From assembly GCA_001600355.1 (NCBI GenBank), contig BCJU01000002.1:1116001-1180000 (forward strand): DNA of 64,000 bases, read 5' to 3'. Below, one piece after another: positions 1-10,890 of this stretch. The stretch comes from Meira nashicola (taxonomy: Eukaryota > Basidiomycota > Exobasidiomycetes > Exobasidiales > Brachybasidiaceae). The position numbers were made by a program, and so were the translations under genes. The notes beneath the pieces were generated by a model. It was not told the origin of the DNA, searched no databases, and saw only the letters and a list, made by a program, of their open reading frames with translations. Position 1 is the first letter of the stretch; each line of letters starts with the position of its first letter.

Positions 1-503
1 CATTCGTGAATTTGTTGGAATTCACCTGTGAAAGCACGAGTGAAGACTAAACCACCAACTGGGTTACCTGCACCTGTTGCTCCGTGAGGATCTAATTCAC
101 CTCCTTCATCTTTTGCCAACACATTAATCTTTGTTAAATCACCATTACCTGTAATTTGAACATAAGAAGGTGTCTTTAAGAAATGAGCACCTGTAATTGT
201 ACCATCTGGAATTAAACGTGTACCATAACCTGATTTTAAACAATAAGAAATTGTTTTTGCTTCTGATTCACCGATCGTTGGACCGTATTTATGAGGAGCA
301 TATAAACAGAAATCTTTAATGCTATTGATAAAGATATTTTGACAATGTCCTTTTGTTGTAGAAGCACCATAACGTTGTTGACAATCATTATAACCGAATT
401 GACCATGAGCTGAATCAGTCTTTGCTGGTAAATTTGCTGGATTATAATCAGCTTTTACCATACTGATAGCTAATAAAGCTGTAACGACGATTGATTTGAA
501 CAT
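1..503 (-). CDS. Secreted protein resembling macrophage-activating glycoprotein, C-terminus off the window
   Basis: Reading from the ATG at 503 toward base 1 gives 167 codons with no stop, so the gene runs off the left edge. Residues 1-18 form a clear signal peptide (MFKSIVVTALLAISMVKA) followed by a mature start at DYNPANLP. The visible part has spaced cysteines, for example in FGYNDCQQRYG, GHCQNIF, KDFCLYAPHKYG and ISYCLKSGYGTRLIPDG, with a conserved-looking YVQITG segment. This pattern resembles the basidiomycete extracellular proteins annotated as macrophage-activating glycoprotein, named from Cryptococcus work. That assignment is from memory of the family and not from a search. The protein is expected to be secreted or wall-associated; its biochemical role is not known to me. 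The ATG is the first in frame and directly precedes the hydrophobic leader. Confidence 0.7.
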   Translation of the reverse strand, partial: MFKSIVVTALLAISMVKADYNPANLPAKTDSAHGQFGYNDCQQRYGASTTKGHCQNIFINSIKDFCLYAPHKYGPTIGESEAKTISYCLKSGYGTRLIPDGTITGAHFLKTPSYVQITGNGDLTKINVLAKDEGGELDPHGATGAGNPVGGLVFTRAFTGEFQQIHE

Positions 504-2480
504 TTTGAGTAGTTTGAAACGATTGACGAGTTTAGAAAATGAGAGTGTTATATTATTCAAAAGTGTTGGGGAAAAGGGAAGGGGGTAGGAGTTGATGATG
601 ATGGAAACAGATTGAGATTTATGATTGATATTGTTTATATAAATAAATACAAATGTGTTGTGTTCACACGGCTGACATTGAAAATTGGCCCCGATTACGG
701 GCTATACAGGGAAAAGCATGCTTCCCGCTTATTCCTGCAACAGATCATTTCTTCATTTATGACCCTCCCTCACATGTTCGGCACTAATCCGATCAAAAAT
801 ATTAAGAAAGAAGGTACATGCACTTTCTTAAAGCAGTATATTCCCGCATTCCTACATAACCAGTCTCTTTCCCTCTTTCATTTCGATAGATGCCGAAAAA
901 GAAGAATCTTTTGATCTTTAGGTAGGTCCCTTAATTTTTAGTTGTTTATTTACAAGTAGGAACAACCCGTTGGGCCTAGCCTAAGATAGCAGATCATCAG
1001 TGTTTTCGGTTGACTAGTTATAATCGACTTTGCGCGAGTTGAAAACCTTGCATACAAGGCACATTATCCCTGTTTTTTATTTATTGTTTCTTCCAAAGAA
1101 AGGCATAAGACGCGCAGAAATGATTCTTTTAAAGAAGAAACGCTAATTCTTCAATTCTCAATTCCCTACACCAAAAATGCTCGGCGCAGAAAATCATTGT
1201 GTTCTGCCTCGCATCTCCTTTGCAGTTTTAGTCTGCATGACTGCACAACTGAAAATATCACGTGGTAATTTTTGTTTCCTTCGAATGGATTATTCACCCT
1301 ATGAATAACATCATGAATTGATACTTCTTTACAGAAAGTGTCAAGAATCTACAACATGTTTGCTGACTGATTCAAATCTACAAAACTTCATGTACTTAGA
1401 TTATGTAACTTTGAATTTGAGGCAGAATTATATAATCAGAGTTACCTGCACTCCACTTCAGCAGTTCTTCGTTATTGTAGTAGGTACCTTACGAGTTGCT
1501 AAGAGAAGAAGCATATTCTAACGGTAAGGAACATTGTTCAATCTTATCCATCAATCACATCCAGCAAGGCCAAAGAATTCTCAAGTTGCATTATTGGACC
1601 TCCTCATTATTCAAATTCAATCAAGACCACTTGATATGCAACTCCGCATAATCGACGTGACGGCGTATGTGAATGCAGGAAGGTATTTGCAGATATTAAA
1701 TTTAGCATTGCACAAGTTCAGGTGCAGATATTAAACTGTAGAAGACGGTTGTCTAGTCTATACCGTCAAGCACGCTCGCCGGCGCAAACGCGTATAGAAT
1801 GAATCAAAACCCGCACTAGAAAAAGTTAAAGATAGAACGATTAATATATTAAGCCCAAGAAAAATAAGCTAATTAAAAAAAAGCAAGCCAGCCACACAGG
1901 CCATCTTGAAAGAATTAGGAAAAAAAAATCATACGTGCGGTGAAAGCGGCTCAATTATGATCTGTAATTCCGTGCATACAATCAAACATTTGTTTCCAAA
2001 AAAAGGTTTACATCCGTCACTTTACATGCATCCATCATTGCCGTTTATAGTCAGCTTCTATTTGGATTGATAGAAGAAGTGCAACATTCAAAAAAACATT
2101 GATACTCTCGAATACACTGCCTTTATTATCAACTGCAAGATCGACAGCTTTATGGTAAGCGGATCCGTAGTATCCTCCAGTAATTTATCTTTTTGAACGG
2201 TTCATCCAAAACGAATAACAAGGGACTACTTTCATCAAGATAATTTTTTGTTTCGGCACCGTCAAGTCTATATAGACCCAGTGACTTACGTTGCATCCAT
2301 TTCACGAAATGCTTTTAAATTGAACTTTGTATCTCTTCTGATACCTAAAAGCATCCACGTCAGATCTTACTTTAAGGCGCAGTGAACGGGTCAAGTGGAC
2401 CGCTTATAACATTTTCATATCCGCTGCGGAACCTTGCCAACCAAAAGAAAATAATAACTGCTCTTGACACATCCACCACA
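504..2480. other. Intergenic region with no supported gene
   Basis: About 2 kb separates the divergent start codons at 503 (-) and 2481 (+). Open frames of 60-100 codons occur, but none has a recognisable domain or a good start context. I saw no tRNA-like cloverleaf and no repeat of note. The ends should hold the two divergent promoters. Confidence 0.5.
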
Positions 2481-5400
2481 ATGCCGAATCCATTCAAGAG
2501 GCGACCTTCGGCTGCTTCCGGTTCATCACAAAAGGGTGCTGGATCGACTGGAAAGAGTGTAAAAGCAGGATCAACTTCAAATGGCATCCGAATCGCTGCT
2601 AATTCTCAAGCAGATTCTTCATCTGAAGGTCAACAAAATAATCAACTCAGCGGTCAAAGGTTAGATCCTAGCAACCTTCTTCCTCCAGAGTCAAATTATC
2701 GTACTTCTTTGATCATGCCTCATCTAACAAAGAGATTCACTCTATTAAGAGCTCCTGATGGTACTATGGTTACGCCAGAAGCTATGCGTGCACATTTACG
2801 AGCTCAACGTGCACGAGCAAGAGCAACAGGTGTACCAGGCACGCAATGCTTCTTAACGGAAGAAGAGGAAGATGAAATCATTGATCAGTTGAGAAGGCAA
2901 ACGAGAATGGAAGAGATGGAAGAATGGGAGGCTTCCGTACAACAACAACAGCAACAGCAGCAACAACGTCAACAGCAAATCGATCAGATGCAATTTGGAG
3001 GAACAGATGGATTTGGCACTTGGTCCACTCCTTATCAAGGTCACCAAAGAAGTGACAGTAAGATAGACGAGGGTATCACTGAATCGTTCAACAATCTTCG
3101 AGACAGTACAACAAACAGCTCAAGATCGGATGATCAGCATGGCGCAACAGGACGTCTCTTCAGTTCGTCTAGTTCGAATCGTGATTTTGCATACATTAAA
3201 GAGGTTCAAAAATCTCGTGCTGCAAAAAGAGGTGTGGATGAAAATTCTTATGATCAAAAAGATGAGAATGAGCAAAAATTCACACCTATACTCCAAGGCA
3301 TTCACGATGAAGGTAGTGATGCAGAAAAGACTAGTAGAGGAGAAAGTGTCACACCAATTGGAGCTCATCCAATCGAAATCGGAACTGAATCATATACACC
3401 AGAAGAAGATGCTATGCCAGGAGATTTCCTAGTTGCGAGTCATAGAGAAAGCAGAAGATTATCTGCCTCAAACTCTACCAATGACGTCGACAATTCTCTC
3501 TTGACACCAAATGCCGCCGCTCGACCGCCACATCATCGTCATTCGGAATTGCTAACCACATTAACCCCAGAAGCTTTCAATAGAGTGAGCATGGCGTTGG
3601 AAGAAGTATACGAAATGGTATCAGGTCGTGTGGAAGAAAGCGAAGAAGACGAAGAAGATGACTTGAACCCTGACCGATCAGGCGCCACTTTACTTGCATA
3701 TGATAGTGAATCAGGACCTTCATACGAGGATGATGAATTATCTGAAGAGAGAGAATCACTTGAAGATACACATCAGTTAAACAGAAGGCCGTCTCTTGAA
3801 AGCGAAACAAATTCATTCACTTCAGCTCGATCTGAGGTGGCTGCGTCTGCATTTGATGGACACGGACGGGCAGAAGCGCTAAGTGGAATCGGTAACGCAG
3901 CTGCTGCATTTTCAAGTATATCGCCGGATGATCGAGCTATGAGCCCTTCAGCTCCTGCTGGTTGGTCTGTCAGTCAACCGACAAGCTTGAGCAACCGTTC
4001 AACTTTTGGCGGTTCGCGACTCGGTCAAAATACCAGACATGTTGCAGGTAAAAGTAGTATGGGCTCCTCAAGTGTTGCGAGTGTTGCTAGTCAACAGAGC
4101 AATCGACAAGATTCTCCTTCTTTACGTAGGCCTTTGCATACTCCACCTTTTGATTCTCTTCCATCGTCTGCAAAATCACACAATGGATCATATCCCAGCC
4201 CGCTCAATAGTATGCTACCTCCTACGAATGGCACAGAGAGTACGATGATAAGCCCTCTAGCAGCAGGTTTTCATTTAGCTGGCAATTCAGTCGGACAAAC
4301 GGAAGCAGAGACAAAGGCTGCTTCCGCTGCAGCTGCGGCCGCCGCAACAGCAGCAGGTGTAGCAGCTTCCAATTATGTCGCACAAGCACAACAGCAACAA
4401 AAGGAAGCTTCTTCTAATAGAGCTTCCGGACAGATGATTACTTCTGATAGTTCAGCAACAATTGTTCCAACAAGCGAGATTACAGTTGCATATCCGCAAT
4501 CGGAACCCTCTAATCGGGAAGTGTTAATTGATGATCAATATGATGAGCAGCAGCACCCTAATCAACAATTATCACAAATTGCCATTCCGTCAGACTTGGC
4601 CAGCGTGAACACTACTCAATCGCCTTCACGTCCGTCAGCAGCAGAAAATCAGGTCTTATCCGCTAATGCAATTGCTGCACGTTCGCCAAAGTACTTTCCT
4701 ACCGCAACGAATCGATCGATGCATTCTTATGCTACAGGATTTCGAAATGCCGCACCGCCCACACCAGACGGTGTACAGAGTTCAGTGAATCGATCGGAAG
4801 AGATTGACAGATCACAAAGTACGCCTGGCCCCGTCAATCAAACGTCGGCAAGCTCATTAGAAGTTTCCAATCATGACCTTTCTAGTAAACTTCAAACAGA
4901 TAACCACGAATCATTGCTCATATCCTCAGCCACGGTGTCGCCGGTGGGAGCTAATTCCCAACCCCACACTCTGCAATCTCAATCGGCCAAAAGTCAAAAA
5001 TTCCCTGAAAAACTCGAGCGTGTGGATGCTATTCAAACGGGAGCTCTTCAACCTTCCGCCATTCAATCTTCTCTAAGTCCTTTGCCGCCTAGCGATCCAG
5101 AAGAGGCATCGAAATGGCGCAAGCAGTATGGCATAGAAAAGTCGGCCGATGCAACCAGCATAAGGAGTGGCATTTCTATGCAAATTTCTGAGGATGAGCC
5201 TTTGAAAGGTGAACGATCGGAAGAGCAAGATGACATTGAAGATGATGTGTGGGCACGTGTTGCAAGGACCACATCACCTTATGCCGACCTTCAACCGAAC
5301 AATACGACAGACTCTAAAATAGCTGTTAACGCAACCCGATCTCCAGACACTCAAACTTACTCTGCTTTAGCAAATTCGGCAGGTATAGGAAGTTCATATG

Positions 5401-8400
5401 ATGCTTTTACTGAGAAATCTGGCTTGAGTATGGACGAATTACACAAGATTCAAAATGATCTTGTTAGATCGGCCAATGCAAAACAAAACGCAGAGTCTAA
5501 CGCCCAAGAATCTGCTGCGAAACTCGAAAAAGCGAGAGAAAAAGCTAGAAAGATCTCAGCCGATCGTTCGATGAATTTCAACGGCACACATTCTGGCTCA
5601 CGCAATACTTCATTGGATACCACCAGAATAGGAAGCGAGAGTATTACAAGGCCTACAGAAAGTAAAGTGCGTCCTGTTGAAGCGTTGGGAAAGAATGTTG
5701 ACGAAGAGCGAGCAAAAAGCATTCCAAAGGAAGAGGTTGAAAAACGGTCAATCGATCCTATCGATCCTACAGAAAAGAATTCTCCGTCGCAAACTGGACA
5801 AGGTTCATCACTGCCCTTAAAGGCGCCAGAATCCAGGAATTCAAACAAGCTGCAAAGAGAAACATCTTCTCGTTCATTCCGATCACAGGTGATGTACGAT
5901 GTCACTTCTAGTCATAGACCAACTTCACCTCCTCCAAGAACGCACAAAACATCTTTGTCAAATTTACCCACACTTCAAGACCTTTCCCTTGGAGTCTCAC
6001 CAGTGCGCACTACAGCTGGTGTAGCTGATCGTAATTCTACCTCCCTTATTTCGATGATGGAAACTTCAGCGAGGGTGCATGACCAATTATCAGCTAGCGA
6101 TACTCAACCTGGCAAAAGTGGTATTTCGGGCGCAATCGCAGAAGAAGAAGGTGCATCAGAAGATTTTGAAGATGTAGCTGTAGAAGATGGCTTTGGAGGA
6201 TTCACTTGGGAAAGACGCAAAAGATTACCCCGTAGTCAATCTCACGATGTTTTATCTTCTAGTCGTTTGCATGAATCTGATGACGCACAGGATGAGGGAA
6301 ACCAACCTTCACAATTCTCTCCAAAGAGTTTCCGTTCTGAACCTGGTGCAGAACGAGAAGGAGAAGCAAATGATGCCGGTGATGCAAGTTGGTCGCGATT
6401 GCCAGGAGAAGAGCCTTTCGTTAATCCGAATCTGATTGATGATGTTGCTGCTCAGGCTCGTGCTGCCACGCATGCATTGAAAGGTCAAGATGGCCAACGA
6501 CCAAAGATGCGGTCAAAATCTTTGGGTAAAGTACGTAAGAATTTATCCAAAGCCATTTCACAGCCTCAGCTTGTTTCTACCACACAAAGGATGGAACATA
6601 CCCAAGGATTACCAAACGTTGACGATTCTCTTCGTAAAAAGGATACAAACAAAAGACCACCCTTTCCACAAGAGATGCGTTCTTCAAGCTTGACGCCAGC
6701 TTCTTCGCCTGTGGTAAAAAACACTTCGCCCACCCTTCAACAGCAAGCACAGCGAAAGCAATCATCTAGACAGCCACCAACACAAAAGGGTCTTGCAACA
6801 CCTGCAGATGCTACAAAAGAAGGTAATCGTGAAGTACAAGCACAATCCCCTCGCTCACCTTCGACGATGAAAAGGTTGCGTTCGGGATCAGCCAACACTC
6901 TTCAATCAAGATCCGTCTCGCCAACAGATTACAAAACGAATGCACCCACTGATTATAAAGCTCAAACTGTTTCCGCACGTAAAAATTCATCAGCTAGTGG
7001 GCATATTAGAAGATCAAGCTCTTTTGGACATCGTGGACAATTAGATGGAAGTATTTCACCTTCCACTCAAATCTCACCTGCAAGATCTGCATCGATTAAT
7101 GCGCATAGCACAAATTCTCCCACTTCACCGCAGGGAGAAAGGGGACAGACTGGTTTGAGTCGTTTATTGACCCGATTCCGCGGAAGAAAAGCAAGCGAAT
7201 TGCCAGCCGTTATCGAACCTTATCCTTCCAGCGGTCAATCACCTTCTGCTGCAAGGTCTTCGCCAGCTTTGAGCAATGTCACTACGCCAAACACGGCCAC
7301 TTCTCCCGTTTTTCGCACTCCAAAAGAAAGTCCAAGTCAAGGTCAATTTAGCTCGAACAAAGGTGATGCATATGCCGGTCGATTGGCCATGCCCAATCAG
7401 ACAGGATATTCTTCACTTGCTGATATGTTTTCGTCAACAGCAGATGCGCAATCTCCTTCTCGTACTTCCAACCAAAATGGAAAAGTCTTGGCATCTCAAG
7501 AAAGTCCAATCACAGGCTCACGCTCTCCAACAGCTCATACATCAGCCTTGGCTCCTGCAGCTCCAATTCATGCTCGCCTTGCCCGTGGTGGTTCAGCTAT
7601 TGATGGAGTTCAAAAACCTCCCCTTCCGAATGTCGAACTAGCGAATGTATCGAAGAGAAGATCAGGTAGGGAAACGATTATACGAAGAACAATCATCGTT
7701 TCCACTTATGATCCAGGTGCTGATGATCGTAGAAAATCAGTTTCTGCAGCGCGAAAAGGATCTTTACGCAAATCTACACTTCCTCAATCGCCACAGCAAA
7801 ATAGCACAAATTCGACAACGTTGCAACATCATCGAAGAACAAGCTCGACGACCAGTAGTAAAGCCAGAAGATCTATTCAAGATCGACCACCAACACCACC
7901 AGGTCCTGATGGCGTAAGTGGGACACATAGAAGAAAATTATCACAAGAGGTAAAAGCGAAACCCCTACCGCCAACAGCAAAGAATGTATATGAAGCACCT
8001 ACGCAAAATCCAATCAATGCTAATTCTGGCACATTAGGTGTACCACAATCTAGTTCACGTTCCAACATCGGATCATCTGTACGGGCCAGCAATGTGAGCG
8101 GATATGGAGCAAGTCTTTATGATCTATATGATCGCGATGATGATGATGATACTAGTTTGAATACAGGTAATGCACAAAACAGATCAAGCGGATTAGCACC
8201 ACCCAATGATTCTTCCCATCGATCTTCCAGTATGATTAGACAAACGTCTGACGGTACAAACACAGGAGCACGACACATTGAAGTGACTGAACGTGCAGAT
8301 GGAAGCGTGGTTTGGCAAGTGATTGCGGGTTTGGCGGATCGATCGAGTGTTTATACTGCTTCAATCGGATACGGTGGTGGGCATAGTAGGCAAAATAGTG

Positions 8401-9155
8401 ATACAAGTCAATATTCTTTTATGCGTAGTCCACCTCAAAATGGTGCTTTCAGTATGACATCTCCTATGGGAAAACCAAATGCATTAGCAGATGAAGATGG
8501 TAGAAGTCTATTCGCTCGCACTCCAACAAAGAAAAACTTTTCGATCGATGAAGATGAATTTGTACCGCCTTTGCCAAACATGAACGAGCTTTATCAATCA
8601 AACGATACAGCTACTGCTACTGCTTCTCAACAAACCCAACAATTAGACTTTGAGATGGCAACAACTACGGCCGGCCAAGCTGCAACTCGAATCGTTTATA
8701 CTTCTGATGCAGAATTAGCTGCTCTACTTGAATCATTAGCAGGTCCAGATAAGAGCAGTGCAAAGTTTGCATTCCAACGAGTTTACGAAGGAGAATCTGA
8801 TGGAGGGAAAGAGGCGGGTGAAAATGGTACAGAAAGTCAAGATACTGCTTTTGCATCTCTTCCTTCCACTTCATCAAGACAGAATGTTCGATCTTCGGCT
8901 CAAGATGGTAGTATAAACAGTGTCAGTGCTGCAACATCCTCAAGACAAAGTCAAAAAAATGGCAGACCAGTAAGCATTTGGACTGAAAGTGAATTAACGA
9001 GCGATCCGACGGGCGCCTTACGTTCACAGAGATTCAAAATTGAAGCTGAGATTTACAGCCTTTTACAACGTGAAACTGCCATGGCAGCATCTTCACCTCC
9101 GAATGATATTCAAACTTCTCCAGGAGAGTACGTAAAGAGCAAAATTGTACAATGA
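2481..9155 (+). CDS. Very large, largely disordered Ser/Pro/Gln-rich protein of unknown function
   Basis: A single exon encodes 2224 residues. The frame stays open back to 2382, but the first true ATG is at 2481 in a good context (ACCACAATGCC), giving the N-terminus MPNPFKRRPSAASGSS. Most of the protein is low-complexity Ser, Pro, Gln, Thr and Asn sequence with many basic-SP motifs of the kind kinases phosphorylate. A Gln run lies near residue 155 and an Ala run near 615. More ordered islands are an N-terminal block around residues 70-150 (LTKRFTLLRAPDG, then an acidic helix), a basic amphipathic patch LSRLLTRFRGRKASELP near 1560, RRTIIVSTYDP near 1740, and a C-terminal block (HIEVTERADGSVVWQVIAGL near 1930; RIVYTSDAELAALLESLAG near 2070). 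I do not recognise the family. The layout suits a phosphoregulated scaffold, for instance in polarity or the cortex; that is inference only. Confidence 0.85.
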   Translation: MPNPFKRRPSAASGSSQKGAGSTGKSVKAGSTSNGIRIAANSQADSSSEGQQNNQLSGQRLDPSNLLPPESNYRTSLIMPHLTKRFTLLRAPDGTMVTPEAMRAHLRAQRARARATGVPGTQCFLTEEEEDEIIDQLRRQTRMEEMEEWEASVQQQQQQQQQRQQQIDQMQFGGTDGFGTWSTPYQGHQRSDSKIDEGITESFNNLRDSTTNSSRSDDQHGATGRLFSSSSSNRDFAYIKEVQKSRAAKRGVDENSYDQKDENEQKFTPILQGIHDEGSDAEKTSRGESVTPIGAHPIEIGTESYTPEEDAMPGDFLVASHRESRRLSASNSTNDVDNSLLTPNAAARPPHHRHSELLTTLTPEAFNRVSMALEEVYEMVSGRVEESEEDEEDDLNPDRSGATLLAYDSESGPSYEDDELSEERESLEDTHQLNRRPSLESETNSFTSARSEVAASAFDGHGRAEALSGIGNAAAAFSSISPDDRAMSPSAPAGWSVSQPTSLSNRSTFGGSRLGQNTRHVAGKSSMGSSSVASVASQQSNRQDSPSLRRPLHTPPFDSLPSSAKSHNGSYPSPLNSMLPPTNGTESTMISPLAAGFHLAGNSVGQTEAETKAASAAAAAAATAAGVAASNYVAQAQQQQKEASSNRASGQMITSDSSATIVPTSEITVAYPQSEPSNREVLIDDQYDEQQHPNQQLSQIAIPSDLASVNTTQSPSRPSAAENQVLSANAIAARSPKYFPTATNRSMHSYATGFRNAAPPTPDGVQSSVNRSEEIDRSQSTPGPVNQTSASSLEVSNHDLSSKLQTDNHESLLISSATVSPVGANSQPHTLQSQSAKSQKFPEKLERVDAIQTGALQPSAIQSSLSPLPPSDPEEASKWRKQYGIEKSADATSIRSGISMQISEDEPLKGERSEEQDDIEDDVWARVARTTSPYADLQPNNTTDSKIAVNATRSPDTQTYSALANSAGIGSSYDAFTEKSGLSMDELHKIQNDLVRSANAKQNAESNAQESAAKLEKAREKARKISADRSMNFNGTHSGSRNTSLDTTRIGSESITRPTESKVRPVEALGKNVDEERAKSIPKEEVEKRSIDPIDPTEKNSPSQTGQGSSLPLKAPESRNSNKLQRETSSRSFRSQVMYDVTSSHRPTSPPPRTHKTSLSNLPTLQDLSLGVSPVRTTAGVADRNSTSLISMMETSARVHDQLSASDTQPGKSGISGAIAEEEGASEDFEDVAVEDGFGGFTWERRKRLPRSQSHDVLSSSRLHESDDAQDEGNQPSQFSPKSFRSEPGAEREGEANDAGDASWSRLPGEEPFVNPNLIDDVAAQARAATHALKGQDGQRPKMRSKSLGKVRKNLSKAISQPQLVSTTQRMEHTQGLPNVDDSLRKKDTNKRPPFPQEMRSSSLTPASSPVVKNTSPTLQQQAQRKQSSRQPPTQKGLATPADATKEGNREVQAQSPRSPSTMKRLRSGSANTLQSRSVSPTDYKTNAPTDYKAQTVSARKNSSASGHIRRSSSFGHRGQLDGSISPSTQISPARSASINAHSTNSPTSPQGERGQTGLSRLLTRFRGRKASELPAVIEPYPSSGQSPSAARSSPALSNVTTPNTATSPVFRTPKESPSQGQFSSNKGDAYAGRLAMPNQTGYSSLADMFSSTADAQSPSRTSNQNGKVLASQESPITGSRSPTAHTSALAPAAPIHARLARGGSAIDGVQKPPLPNVELANVSKRRSGRETIIRRTIIVSTYDPGADDRRKSVSAARKGSLRKSTLPQSPQQNSTNSTTLQHHRRTSSTTSSKARRSIQDRPPTPPGPDGVSGTHRRKLSQEVKAKPLPPTAKNVYEAPTQNPINANSGTLGVPQSSSRSNIGSSVRASNVSGYGASLYDLYDRDDDDDTSLNTGNAQNRSSGLAPPNDSSHRSSSMIRQTSDGTNTGARHIEVTERADGSVVWQVIAGLADRSSVYTASIGYGGGHSRQNSDTSQYSFMRSPPQNGAFSMTSPMGKPNALADEDGRSLFARTPTKKNFSIDEDEFVPPLPNMNELYQSNDTATATASQQTQQLDFEMATTTAGQAATRIVYTSDAELAALLESLAGPDKSSAKFAFQRVYEGESDGGKEAGENGTESQDTAFASLPSTSSRQNVRSSAQDGSINSVSAATSSRQSQKNGRPVSIWTESELTSDPTGALRSQRFKIEAEIYSLLQRETAMAASSPPNDIQTSPGEYVKSKIVQ
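2940..2978 (+). repeat. CAA/CAG trinucleotide tract coding for glutamines
   Basis: Thirteen codons, all CAA or CAG except one CGT, code for a glutamine run inside the giant disordered protein. The CAA/CAG mixture should limit slippage compared with a pure repeat. Confidence 0.9.
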
Positions 9156-9250
9156 CAACCCTTAGCAGGCGGCACACAATTAACCTTCTTATGTTTTTAT
9201 TGCCTTTGAAATTTGTCAAATATTATTAGTATACATTTAATGAAGCATTG

Positions 9251-10645
9251 TTATGATAGTGTTACATTTGTTATTGTGTTTAACTTTGGGAAAGGATTTT
9301 GTGAAGATAAGACGGCGATCATATGTGAATGTGATATATAACCGCGTAAATATCCTTTTGCGATTTGTGATGCGACCAACCACTCTGTTTCTAACAATTC
9401 CAATTCGACACCGACAAATTGCAGTGCATGATGAAAGTCCAAGAGTGGTATACGTGAATTGCAATCCTTGCTTTTATAAACACGTTTGAGTAAACCCCTC
9501 AAACAAATTTCTCTTGCTCTTTCGATGGCCAAATAAGTACCAATTTGCACAAGACCTCTTTCCATTATAGGTGTTTCCAAGATTGCATCATATGAACGAA
9601 CGTCGCCCATTTTGATAGCTCTGATGAAACCGGAGTAAAGTGTAGAAAGTTTAGGGAATGTGCTGAGAAAGGAATCTTTCAAAACGATTCCACGTAAAAG
9701 ACGACAAGGTACAAGGTAGCGCAAAATCATTTCTTGATTATGATGCGCATCTTTGTGACATTGTTCAAAGGCATAATCCAAATCAGTTTCAGCATTTGAG
9801 TAATCTTCATTTAAGAATGCCAAAACACCAACATAATACTTGAACGTTACACGTTGTGCTCTTGGAAATCGTTCGAAATCAGGTAAATCAGCTGCACCGA
9901 TTGCTCTCAAAATATTTCTGCATAAACCTAGAGAACATAATTTGAAGTAACCTCGAAAAACCAATCCTACAATTTCGTATGTGGCCCATTTTCGACTAAC
10001 TGATTCTTCTGATGTTCGATCGCTAACACAAGCACTGAATGCTTTATTCAGCTGTCTGGCACATTCTTCGAGATGTGCTTGATTTTGCTTTCCTTTCTGG
10101 CCGGTCAAGGGTATTGAAGCTTTTTTCTCTACTTCATCTGCCAAAACAGACAATCTTCGATAGTTGGATAGTAACATCACCAATGTTGCCGAGCACCATC
10201 TTCCTTGTTGCAAAGAAGAAAAGAGTCGTAAGAAAGCAATAATTAATGTATTCATTGCTGTCCACGTTTCCTTTATCAATTGTTGAACTGTACAGCCTAA
10301 TGGATGCACCATTGCATGAGGAGACAAGGCGGAAACAGAGTTTACATCACTTAACGATCTCAAAAAAGATAATCTTGTAGCGACAACGAAATGATTTGTA
10401 GCAATTTCTAACCAAGGAGATGCCAAAAAGCCACCACATTTTAATAGATTGGATTGCAATACTTGCGCTCGAACGTCAGAAACGGATTTTAGAGCTTCTT
10501 CTGTAACGTTTGCTTTTCCGTCCGAGTTTTGTTTATTACCGCCATCTTGAAAGAATTCCAATGCGAATAAGTCTTTTAAGATTTCTCCTTCTTTCACACT
10601 GATGGCGTGTAACAATATATCTGCATATTGTCCCAATGTGATCAT
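9251..10645 (-). CDS. THP1: PCI-domain protein of the PCID2/Thp1 family (TREX-2 mRNA export)
   Basis: A single exon encodes 464 residues. The frame is open to 10687, but that extension begins with TTG. The first ATG, at 10645, gives MITLGQYADILLHAI, which lines up with the start of animal PCID2. Strong family matches run through the protein: AQRVTFKYYVGVLAFLNEDY, AFEQCHKDAHHNQEMILRYL, LVPCRLLRGIVL and, near the C-terminus, KGYLRGYISHSHMIAVLSSQ followed by NPFP. These are the TPR-like helices and winged-helix part of a PCI domain (about residues 200-450). Thp1/PCID2 pairs with Sac3/GANP and Sem1/DSS1 in TREX-2 at the nuclear pore, linking SAGA-dependent transcription with mRNA export. The length fits the family. 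The gene is divergent from ORC3 with 245 bp between the start codons. A CSN12-like subfamily is the main alternative, but the match to PCID2 is closer. Confidence 0.9.
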   Translation of the reverse strand: MITLGQYADILLHAISVKEGEILKDLFALEFFQDGGNKQNSDGKANVTEEALKSVSDVRAQVLQSNLLKCGGFLASPWLEIATNHFVVATRLSFLRSLSDVNSVSALSPHAMVHPLGCTVQQLIKETWTAMNTLIIAFLRLFSSLQQGRWCSATLVMLLSNYRRLSVLADEVEKKASIPLTGQKGKQNQAHLEECARQLNKAFSACVSDRTSEESVSRKWATYEIVGLVFRGYFKLCSLGLCRNILRAIGAADLPDFERFPRAQRVTFKYYVGVLAFLNEDYSNAETDLDYAFEQCHKDAHHNQEMILRYLVPCRLLRGIVLKDSFLSTFPKLSTLYSGFIRAIKMGDVRSYDAILETPIMERGLVQIGTYLAIERAREICLRGLLKRVYKSKDCNSRIPLLDFHHALQFVGVELELLETEWLVASQIAKGYLRGYISHSHMIAVLSSQNPFPKLNTITNVTLS

Positions 10646-10890
10646 TACGGGATCCGGTGCACGATGTTCTTTTCTTGATAGTATCAAAGTAGGAAGTATG
10701 TTTTATGAAGATCTGCATGCATGATATCGTATAGAAACGCGTAAAGCCAAATAATATTAAAAGCTTGTACAAACGCGAACGCATGCAGAAGAAGACCGCT
10801 TTGACCATTTTAAGAAGTGTTGATTGTTATTTAGATTTGAGAAGATGCTTCTTTCATACTTTTCCTTTACTACAATGCACACTATAATCA
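10646..10890. promoter_or_regulatory. Shared divergent promoter region between THP1 and ORC3
   Basis: The 245 bp between the two start codons must hold the core promoters and 5' leaders of both genes. It is AT-rich with TATA-like and homopolymeric A/T stretches. I could not assign a specific factor site. Confidence 0.5.

Noticed and set aside
612..1734. Several frames of 66-100 codons in the first intergenic region
   Set aside because: Composition like random AT-rich DNA, no recognisable motifs and no conserved start context.
2382..2480. N-terminal extension of the giant protein by 33 codons
   Set aside because: It begins with GTG, not ATG; the ATG at 2481 has a good context.
5450..5905. 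Open frame of 151 codons on the minus strand
   Set aside because: Lies wholly inside the giant plus-strand gene and mirrors its Ser-rich codons; no domain and no independent start context.
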